Below are positions 12,540 through 20,298 of a stretch of DNA of 20,298 nucleotides, piece after piece. Each line of letters opens with the position of its first letter. Position 1 is the stretch's first letter. The translations under genes were made by a program, and so were the position numbers. The stretch spans positions 161,583-181,880 of the forward strand of contig NW_004443518.1 in NCBI RefSeq assembly GCF_000330505.1, given 5' to 3'. Source of the DNA: Entamoeba invadens IP1. Taxonomy: Eukaryota > Evosea > Mastigamoebida > Endamoebidae. The notes under the pieces were generated by a model. That model ran no database searches. It saw nothing but the letters and a program-made list of their open reading frames with translations, and was not told the origin of the DNA.

Positions 12540-12903
12540 TTATATTTTGAAGTTGTGAGTTTGGAGTTTTTAAGATTAAAAAATAAATGATATTAATTTT
12601 ATTGGCAAATGATAATATATTAAAAATCATTTTCTAATTAAATATAGTTATCCAATTTGAGTTAAAATTTAACAATTATAAGTTAAATGATTTGACACGT
12701 GGAATCTATTGTATCTATATTTTGACTGATGTCAGCCACTTAATAACAGAACTCTCCGCCATATAAATATACTTAAACAATATTATTGCTATTGTTTTAA
12801 TTTATTACACTTTTTTAATCATTTCATATTTTAAAATTATCATATTATTACGAATGGGAAAAATAAAGGGTGACATATAATAATTTGGTGTCAAGGTTAA
12901 AAA
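12540..12903. other. Intergenic: promoter side of the Hsp70-like gene
   Basis: Lies between two minus-strand genes, so it holds the 5' flank of the Hsp70-like gene and the 3' flank of the Cys-rich gene. No convincing Entamoeba TATA or GAAC element was found. A small inverted repeat, TGACTGATGTCA (about 12722-12733), lies near 190 bp upstream of the ATG; significance is unknown. Confidence 0.4.
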
Positions 12904-15900
12904 TTAATCAAATAAATTTGTTATTTGTACTTTCAAAATGCCTTTGCCTTTGTTGCCAACACAGAGGAGTTCACGTGATTCTTTTTCAACGGGAATGACT
13001 TCACCGGTGTCATCAAATGTCAGCGACTTTTTGTTTGTCATGACATTGTCATTTAACACACTCATTGTGATGTTTGAACGACTCATCTCAATCACACGGA
13101 CTTTTTCCATTTTCTTTGTTTCCTTATTTTTTTGTATAGCAATTATTTAAATTATTATAATACCAATTATAATGAATGCTATAATCAGCACTGAAACAAT
13201 TGGAACGCCAACTACAACACCGTAATTTGTGGTGTGAATACAACTCAACATATCGTCACTCAACTTGTCTTTGTCATCACATTTTGAACATTTGTTGTTG
13301 GCGATCTCAACAAAATTCTTAAATAGTTTAATGTGAACAGACACTTGACACAAATACACTGTCTTTCACACAATCAGTGCACTCATCAATACCATAACAT
13401 TGTGTACACGTGTCTTGACACTTCACACACAAATTGTTGGAGAGATGGTGTCCACCTTCGCATTGCACACAACCAGCTGTTGTTTTGTTTGCACACGAAG
13501 TCAACTCGCTTTGTGGCGAACACAACTTGGTGACATTTGATGATGTGCGATAAAATTCATCATCGCACACAACACAGTTTCCTTCGTTTGTGCACGACTT
13601 GCATGACACATCGCAACTAATACACATTGACCCATCATACGAAAGCATGTATCCGTCTTTGCAGATGACACCCGCGATATGTTGACATCAACACGTCACA
13701 CACACTGACAAGTTCGTTGATTTCAGTGCAAATGCCGTTGCTATTTGCATACGAGTAATCGTCGCACTTGGTGCAAAATGTTTGATTTGAACAGAAGACA
13801 CAGGGGTACTCACACTTCACACACATGCGGTCTGCTAGGTAATACCCACTGAAACACCTCAGACACCCCTTTGTGGTGCTCACTTCGCAATGGCTGTCTG
13901 TCTGTGTTTCTTCATTTTTAGTTGTCTGTTTAATGGTCTCATTTGGAAGCGTTTGTGGCACACACAAAATTCCATCGAAAAAGTAATCAGACTCACACTC
14001 GACACATTTGGTGTTGAGCGACGAGACAACACCACAATTCGACAACGCGCCAATTTGTTCTTTACAGCCATCAACGTCTTTGTAATAACCACTTTCACAT
14101 ATGACACACACTTTGTCAAATGAAGAGCAATGAATTGACTGGGTGTTTGTGCACACGCCGTCAACGTTGATGGCATTGTTACATACAATGCAAACATCTC
14201 CATTCTGATTGTCACAATTTGGATTGTTTGGTAAACAGATTCCATGTGAAAAGTGATGTTTTGCATCACATTTGAAACAATCACGACTTGATATAATTGA
14301 ACACATTGTATTAGTTGTACACGCGCCATCTATCAAAACTTTGTTATTTTGACATTTTAAAATAGTGATAACTCCATTTGAAATGACACACACTTCACTC
14401 TCACACTGTTCAACGGTGTTGTTGTTTGTTGTGTGATACCCATTCACTGCCAAGTAACAATACTCGTTGTGTGATATTCCACAATGTTGTTTTGCTTTGC
14501 CACACAACACGTCATCAACACAATACAAACACTTGGTGCCACTTTCTCTGTTGATTTCATATTTACAATTTGTGGTGTTAATGGCACAGTTGCCATTCGA
14601 TGTGATCACATCTGAAACGCATTTGTCGCAGCCGTGTTGCGAGTATGTCTCACACTTCTCATTTTTAACATTACAAACACCGTTTAACAACATCGTTTTC
14701 AAATCACACAAGTAACACAGTGTATCGATTTGGTTGATGCACACATTCATGTTAGTGTGTAATTGGTGATCATTTGTGTTGAAGTATGTTGTTGTTGTGT
14801 ATCCCAAATTGCACGCCTTCAAGTCACTTGAAGTGACATATGGCGCAAAACAGGCGGTGCAAATGTGTTGATTATTGACATAGTCTGCGATCTGACACTT
14901 TGGGATGACATTGTACGAGTAGTCTCACCTTGTTTCTGTGACTTTGACCATCCCAACTTCACATACAACACAACTGTTGCCAATTGATATCATGTTGCCT
15001 GCACACGACAGACAAATTTTCGTTAATTTAGAACATGTCAGACAGTCATCATGAATATTACTACATGGTTGACAGTTGGCACATTCATTCAAATAAAATC
15101 CATCTTCACACGATAGACAAACACCATCTGATGTCTCATCTGTGCACAAATCGTAGTATCCAGATGGAGCACACAACACACATCTGTTGTCAACTCTCTT
15201 GTTGCCAGCTTCGCATGATGTGCACGCACCACTTTTTCTGTCACACTTCTTACATTCAGTAGTACACTGTTGGCACTGCAAAACACCGCCTTCTGAGTAT
15301 GTGAGGTCGCCACACAATGTACACATGCCATTGTCAAAGCCATATCCAGCAGCATACAAGAGACGTTTTCCATTTGTTTTTCACTGCAACTTGCACACGA
15401 TGAGTCACACAACTTGTATGTGGTTTGTCCAACAACATCTTGGTATTCCATCTCACCACAACTTTTACACGCAGAATACAGGTAGTATGTTCCCGTTAGA
15501 CATATGGCACACTTCCCAGCTGCAAGACCATACCCAGTCACACAGTTGACACAATATCCATTTGTGGCATCACACCCATCACATTTCGTGTCACATTGCT
15601 GAAATGATAATGATCCAGCAGTTGAGTATGTCGTCTCTACACAACTGTTACAATAAGAAGAGCCTACATTAGCATATGTACCCGCCTTACATACATCACA
15701 AGTGTTTGTTGTTTGGTTTGCCATTATTCCTGAATTGCACAATAAACACATTCCATTAGAATAAACAGCACCACTCACACAGGCTACACACTTCTCACTT
15801 GTTCTTTCGCACAATCAAATATACAAACACAAACTATCACAGCCTTTGCAACTTGTTGGTCCTGTTGTGTTGTAATAAGTCCCGTCTGATTGGGTGACAA

Positions 15901-15928
15901 AATAATCTGGCAAAAAATAATCCGACAT
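12904..15928 (-). pseudogene. Cys-rich (CxxC, furin-like) transmembrane surface protein, TMK-like without kinase, disrupted
   Basis: Starts at ATG 15928-15926. The ectodomain is a long series of CxxC / CxxCxxxC units (for example CDGCDATNGYCVNC, CKSCGEMEY), as in the extracellular domains of Entamoeba transmembrane kinases and Igl-type proteins. Near the end comes a transmembrane segment (VVVGVPIVSVLIIAFIIIG, about 13221-13165), then a cytosolic tail with VIEMSRSNI, TNKKSLTF, EVIPVEKESRELLCVGNKGK: the juxtamembrane block that precedes the kinase in Entamoeba TMKs. The tail stops at 12906-12904 and no kinase follows. Breaks: TGA 15817-15815; a frameshift at the T5 run 15377-15381; TGA 14927-14925; an apparent 2-nt loss near 13665; a frameshift near 13345; and TAA 13149-13147 inside the membrane segment. 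The three stops are in frame with the sequence on both sides. No signal peptide is seen after ATG 15928, so the original N-terminus may be missing. Family identity is confident; whether the ancestor carried a kinase is inference. Confidence 0.82.
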
Positions 15929-16489
15929 TTTATAATTTTACTTTTAATAATTTTCAATTAAAAATGCAACAAATTTCAACAATATTTCAAGTCGTTTTTG
16001 TTATTCTATTAACTGTATATATTACATTGTGTGTTTATAAACTATTATTTATATAATATAAATCAATGTAAATACTTTTACTAATCTATTTTTATTTTTA
16101 TATAAAAAAGTTGCTTTGTATTTATTATATACCACTTAAATAGTATAAAGGATATAATAATAATCAAGCTAATATATTTTTTGTTTACTGCAGAAGTATT
16201 TTTATGTTAATTTGTCATTTTATGTTTCGATACATTTTATATAAATCATAATTTAAATGTATTGTGTAACTTGGACAACATTAAAAATAATCAATAAAAT
16301 TAAATTTATAATATTTAATACATATAAATACATATTATAATTGGTGTCTATCATATTTTAATCCTTTCGTCTTATTTTATGTAAATAACCAATTGATCTT
16401 TCGAATAAAAATGAAAAGAGTTTTTTTTAATCAAAATATATTTATTTAAACAAACAATAATAAAACTGTGTATATCATTTAATCCAGAT
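15929..16489. other. AT-rich spacer, upstream of the Cys-rich gene and left flank of the MULE
   Basis: No gene supported. The left terminal inverted repeat of the MULE should lie in the right-hand part if it survives, but no pair was recognised. A plus-strand ORF of 30 codons (15964-16056) is hydrophobic but looks like chance. Confidence 0.5.
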
Positions 16490-18189
16490 TTGAAAGAGAT
16501 TAAAAGCCAAAAAGATGCAAAGATGGAACCTACAACTTATTGCCAGTTGTTCAAGGTTACATTTATCATTCTCAAAGTGGAAAGAAGAATGAAAGTATTT
16601 ATAAATGTCAAGATTGTGATGTTAAGATTAAAGTTGTTAAAAGTGATCATGACGATTATGGTCAAATACATTTTGTTGATTATTCTTATGTAGATACAGA
16701 AAAAACAAAACATCCACATTAACCAAAAAGACAAAGTAGATACTAAAAAAACACTCCGCACCGTCTTTTCAAAAATGCCAATTTATTACTTTCAGCTACC
16801 AAAATAATGGATCACAATGAAGAGTTGTTTATAAATGACAAACAACGATAAGACGTACGATCAACAGACTTAAAGTGGAATTAATCAAAGAAAAGTTTGA
16901 TGAATTATTTGAAAGTGAAAATTTTTATAAGAAAGAGGACGATGACTTTTTCATTTTAATAAATACATTTAAGATTAAACAGATGAAATCCAAAACAGTA
17001 TCTTATGTATTGATGGATAGGACATTTAGTTCGTGTCCATCCAATTATGAACAAATGTACAATATTCATTGTATATTATCAAATGGTCAATGTTTTATTT
17101 TGGTTCATTGTCTCATGTACAAAAGAAGAGAAAAAGATTATATTAATTTGTTTGAAATAATAAATACCTTTTTTCTTTTTTTGGGAAAAACCTTTATTTT
17201 CCAAAAATGTTAGTGTTATGATCGACTTTGAGAATGCAGTAATTAACGCTTTAAATAAACTTGAATGTTTTGTACATGGGTGTAATTTCCATTTTTCGCA
17301 GTGTTTATGGAGATGTGTACAAAAAGTGGATTGTCAAATTATTATTTTCCAAATTCTATAATTTGGACAATTGTCAACAAATTGAAAACGTTGGCCTTTT
17401 ATAAACCAAGCGAAGTCAAGGAACGGTTCATTAAAATAAAACAAACAGCATTGGATATTGTAATAGAAGAAAAACAAACAAATGGAATTCGAGAAATTAT
17501 TAATTATTTTGAAAAAAAATTGGATTGAGAAATATCCAATTTTACTGTGGAATCAATTCAATCAACAAATAAGAACCGACAACTTATCTGAAAGTTACCA
17601 CTCGGCGTTAACAAAAAGGTTGTCAACAAAGAAGCCATTTAAACAGGCTCTCATATTAAATATCATGAATGTCGAAAAAATGTAACTCAAAAAACTTCAA
17701 CAAATGAGCAACAGCCAAAACCATTACAGTAGAAGACCGACGAAATTGTTTTTTGACTTTAAATTATTATAGTGGTAATGAAATTGAAAATGATTTCCAA
17801 AACAATTTGGTCGAAGTTGTAGAAGATTATCATTGGAACAAATTATATGAAATGAATGAAAGTAATGAAATAAAGACAGATTTAAATGTTACAAATTTAC
17901 ATCTTTGCAATGTGAATGATAATTTTATTGGAAAAGAGACAGACAGTTTGATAATTAAAACATTAAAAGATAAAGACGCAGAAAATAAAATGTGTCAAAT
18001 ACAACAAAAACAAGACAAAATTGCAGACACAACAATTGCCACTCCAATTGATACGCGGATTGATACACCCAAAGACAAAATAACAAAGAAAAAAAAAGAG
18101 GAATAAAAAGAAAAAGTGATTATGTTCCTCTCTCAAAAAGACGATTTGTTGGAGATGGTAAAAAAAGAAAACAAACAATTGTCGACTAA
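16490..18189 (+). pseudogene. MULE (Mutator-like) transposase with FLYWCH-type finger, frameshifted
   Basis: Domain order is that of a FLYWCH-MULE transposase. Residues from about 16525 read YNLLPVVQGYIYHS, then YKCQDC and KHPH, a C-x2-C...H-x-H FLYWCH finger. The catalytic core begins VLMDRTFSSCPSNYEQMYNI (Asp at 17016-17018; usually DGTF), continues to VMIDFENAVINAL (Asp at 17224-17226), GCNFHFSQCLW, then KSGLSNYYF and LLWNQFNQQIRTDNLSESYH, all typical MULE signatures. The C-terminus is Lys/Arg-rich and appears to end at TAA 18187-18189 in the frame reading GIKRKSDYVPLSKRRF, after a slip in the A9 run 18089-18097. Other frame changes lie at about 16720-16875, 17169-17205 (T6/T7 runs), about 17300-17310, the A8 run 17512-17519, and about 17740; TAA 17683-17685 is an in-frame stop. 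It would have been a nuclear cut-and-paste transposase; as written it is not expressible. Terminal repeats and the 9-bp target duplication were not located. Confidence 0.87.
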
Positions 18190-18360
18190 TGTTATTTCAT
18201 ATTATTTTATCCAATTTCAATAAAAATACAAACAATTTATAAAATAAAAAATGTTTTTATTTTTATTTTTAACACTCAAATGGCCCAAAGCTAAAAAAAA
18301 TACAATTTTTCAAATAATTCTATACCAAATTTGATTTTTGCCTTTGTTTTCAAAAAACAC

Positions 18361-18819
18361 ATCGGAGAGCAGCCTCTTGCGACTTTTAATTTGTCTTGCA
18401 TTTGTGCCATTAGCGACACTGGTTCTTAGTATTGTAAATTGTTTAATAAAGTAGTCGGTGGTGCTATATTTACATAATATTTCAAGGCACTTGTTGCCGC
18501 GTTCACTGCAGATGGTAATAACATTATTTTTGTGATTGACAACGCTTCGGTACATATGGACCTTCTGGTACCTTATGCCGAAACTATAGGCTGTAAGGTG
18601 ATGTTTAATGCTCCATATAGTCCTGAATGAAACCCAATTGAAATGATCTTCGGAATTTGGAAGACAAGATTGGGGAATTTGCAGAATGTTAATATCAGAG
18701 ATGTGATCCAAAACATTGCAGAATGCTTTGAATATATCACACCAGCAGAAATACGCATAGTGATCACTCACTTTATTTCGGTAGTGACTCGTAAAGTTTT
18801 TCACCGTGAAAACTTATAA
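18361..18819 (+). pseudogene. Tc1/mariner (IS630-type) DDE transposase, degenerate 3' part
   Basis: From 18481 one frame reads FKALVAAFTADGNNIIFVID, followed by NASVH, then NAPYSPE, a TGA stop (18628-18630), NPIEMIFGIWKTRL, and on to TAA at 18817-18819. DNASVH and PYSPExNPIE are the second Asp and the Glu motifs of the Tc1/IS630 DDE_3 fold: Asp at 18538-18540 and Glu at 18640-18642, with 33 residues between (Tc1 usually has 34). The internal TGA sits where Leu, Trp or Cys is usual. Further upstream the same frame contains stops at 18427 and 18475, and the first catalytic Asp and DNA-binding helices are not recognisable, so only the 3' part is readable. Flanking inverted repeats and TA duplications were not found. 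Family assignment is strong, the left limit is approximate. Confidence 0.8.
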
Positions 18820-19911
18820 GTATTTTAAGTTATCTCATGTTTATTATCTTTTCTTATCGAATAGATTATAAATTTATACCAATATAAACTATATAAAATT
18901 TTTGCTTTTATAATGTTTATTTTTTGTTGATTTATAACGTTTTGTTGTGAAACAATACAATGCGGTTTTACAATAATATTATATTATTTAAAACAAAATA
19001 CAATAATTAAAAAACAACTTTTTGTTTTGGAACAATAAAATATTGATTTGAGGATAAATAAATAGTTCTGAAACACCCGATATTTATATGCAACAATAAT
19101 GCCAATTACGCAACATTCACGCAAATTGTGCAACAAAAAAATAATTATTTTGAAACAGGGTTGAACATAGGTACAAATCTAATTGTTATGAAACAGAAAT
19201 TTATTTGTTGTAAAAAATAAGGAATTGTTGTAAAACTAACTGTAACTAAAAACAAAAATTATTTTGAGTAAAATTGTTAAAAATGAATTTCAAATTGTCA
19301 CAAAGTGATAAGGTTAAATAGTCGATTTTTTACATTTTAATTATATCACAGTTATTAACACTTGTTAAAGTAAAAATTTTCGCAAATTAAAAATATATTA
19401 TTATTTACTTTAACAATTAAAGTTAAATCAAAACTATATTTGTTATTTTTAAAAAATAACACAATTATAACATAACTTAGTTTATTAATTATCATTTCAA
19501 TATGTAAACGACTTTTGGAGTCCTGACACCAACATTGTGTAATTATGTCTTATTGATATTCATCATAATATTCAACGTTAAATATATAACTTAATTCGAC
19601 ATCGATTTAAAATTACTAAAATACAACACAAACTGTTATTTTTTAAACTTTTGTTTTTAATAATTACAGATAGGCAACTGGACCTTAGTCCGGTAACTCG
19701 ACATTAGTCATTTTATTTTTAGTTTTGGAACATGTTTACTAAATTTTTAAGGTGTAAATTCGGGTTTTTACACACACAAAAAGAAAAAAGTGATTTATTG
19801 ATATTGATTCTTAGTCTCCTTTTTGCCGAATGTGAAAAAACGGGAAATAATCCCATATTCCATAAAACAAAAACAAGAAGAGTTTGATCTAGAAACTAAA
19901 AAAAGAATGGA
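18820..19911. other. AT-rich region with scattered TGAAACA motifs, no gene
   Basis: No ORF with recognisable signatures. TGAAACA occurs at 18948, 19071, 19151 and 19189, each preceded by a T-rich stretch, which may be a decayed short repeat or part of a transposon end. The right-hand part (about 19790-19905) becomes less AT-biased and may be 3' flank of the minus-strand ORF at 19912-20298. Confidence 0.45.
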
Positions 19912-20298
19912 TTATCTGAAAATGCCTATACAGTACTCCTCAAGCTGTTTTACACTCTCCAGTGTTACTTGTTTGACTCTAATCAACGTTGTGATTGATT
20001 GTGGCGCAGAAAGTTTAACCGTTTCTTCTGGAGAGGGGTTGGCAATTGTTAAACGCATAAACACACTTGCGGATTTGATGTCTACAAATACTTTGTTGTT
20101 TTTATTGTGGTTAACAACCACAAAGCCTGCGCGATGGAATGAAGACTCTATATTTTTTCTTGTTGCCTTTTCCTCGATGACTTTCATTATTTTAGTCAAA
20201 TGTTCCGAAATTACACTTCCTCTTGCTGCTCTCTCATCCGAAGTTGCGCATTTACTCAAGGGATCATCAAGTTGTTTTATCCATGACGCAACTAAGTG
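19912..20298 (-). CDS. Partial ORF, possible C-terminus of a pogo/Tigger-like DDE transposase
   Basis: An open minus-strand frame of 128 codons plus TAA runs in from the right window edge; its true start lies outside, and the TTG at 20259 need not be a start. The edge reads LVASWIKQLDDPLSKCATSD, followed further on by KVIEEKATRKNIESSFHRAG. A basic helix with (T)xxNIxxSFxxAGF about 60 residues after a W-containing segment resembles the end of pogo/Tigger (DDE_1) transposases, where a pattern like TIxxSFxKxGI follows the catalytic core. No catalytic residue is in view, so the family is tentative. Given the neighbouring transposon relics, mobile-element origin is plausible, but it could equally be an Entamoeba hypothetical protein. 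It is uninterrupted as far as seen. Confidence 0.4.
   Translation of the reverse strand, partial: HLVASWIKQLDDPLSKCATSDERAARGSVISEHLTKIMKVIEEKATRKNIESSFHRAGFVVVNHNKNNKVFVDIKSASVFMRLTIANPSPEETVKLSAPQSITTLIRVKQVTLESVKQLEEYCIGIFR

Noticed and set aside
13110..13150. An intron removing the TAA between membrane helix and tail
   Set aside because: No GTTTGT-like donor or suitable acceptor flanks the stop; the sequence is in frame on both sides, so a point nonsense change is simpler.
15187..15549. Plus-strand ORF of 120 codons rich in His and Ser
   Set aside because: Its composition is the complement of Cys/Thr/Ser codons in the CxxC repeats on the minus strand.
12904..15928. Reassigned stop codons as an explanation for in-frame TGA and TAA in the Cys-rich gene
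   Set aside because: Both TAA and TGA occur as breaks, frameshifts are also present, and the Hsp70-like gene reads normally with standard code; Entamoeba uses the standard code.
13340..15928. Igl subunit of the Gal/GalNAc lectin
   Set aside because: CxxC repeats are similar, but the C-terminal membrane helix followed by the TMK juxtamembrane block does not fit Igl, which is GPI-anchored.
15964..16056. Plus-strand 30-codon hydrophobic ORF that resembles a signal peptide
   Set aside because: On the opposite strand to the adjacent Cys-rich gene, too short, and no sequence follows it; hydrophobic codons are expected in T-rich DNA.
18310..18804. Minus-strand ORF of 164 codons
   Set aside because: It is antisense to the Tc1/mariner relic; the plus strand gives DNASVH and PYSPE/NPIE while this frame shows no family motif.
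1..20298. CRISPR array, rRNA genes or tandem tRNA arrays
   Set aside because: No regular direct repeats with spacers, no rRNA-like conserved blocks and no complete tRNA cloverleaf were seen.

Overview
The window looks like nuclear DNA of an Entamoeba species, most likely Entamoeba invadens or a close relative. The reasons are: extreme AT-richness; BspA-type leucine-rich repeats; a long CxxC-rich ectodomain followed by a transmembrane segment and the juxtamembrane block typical of Entamoeba transmembrane kinases; a 54-nt intron with the Entamoeba GTTTGT donor; and relics of several DNA-transposon families (hAT, MULE, Tc1/mariner, perhaps pogo-like). DNA transposons are abundant in E. invadens and E. 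moshkovskii, while E. histolytica is dominated by LINEs and SINEs. Species assignment is inference from content; nothing here identifies it outright.

Layout. 1-2190: AT-rich, no gene seen. 2191-5583 (+): BspA-like LRR gene broken by two stops and four frameshifts. 5584-8597: about 3 kb without a gene. 8598-10480 (-): decayed hAT transposase with an N-terminal BED-type finger, abutting an (AT)13 tract. 10851-12539 (-): a divergent Hsp70-like gene with an N-terminal membrane anchor. It is the only complete protein-coding gene, but only if the intron 12126-12179 is removed; the product is then 544 residues. 12904-15928 (-): Cys-rich transmembrane-kinase-like surface gene without a kinase domain, broken by three stops and three frameshifts. 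16490-18189 (+): MULE transposase with a FLYWCH-type finger, frameshifted several times. About 18361-18819 (+): degenerate Tc1/mariner (IS630-type) DDE transposase. 18820-19911: no gene. 19912-20298 (-): C-terminal part of an ORF running off the right edge, possibly pogo-like.

Overall this is a gene graveyard: two surface-protein genes from large Entamoeba families and three or four unrelated transposons, nearly all disrupted, around one apparently intact but strongly diverged Hsp70-like gene. Several frameshifts fall in homopolymer A/T runs at independent loci, so sequencing or assembly error must be excluded before every break is accepted as biological. No operon logic applies in this eukaryote, and no pathway links the genes. 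No rRNA, clear tRNA or CRISPR array was seen.
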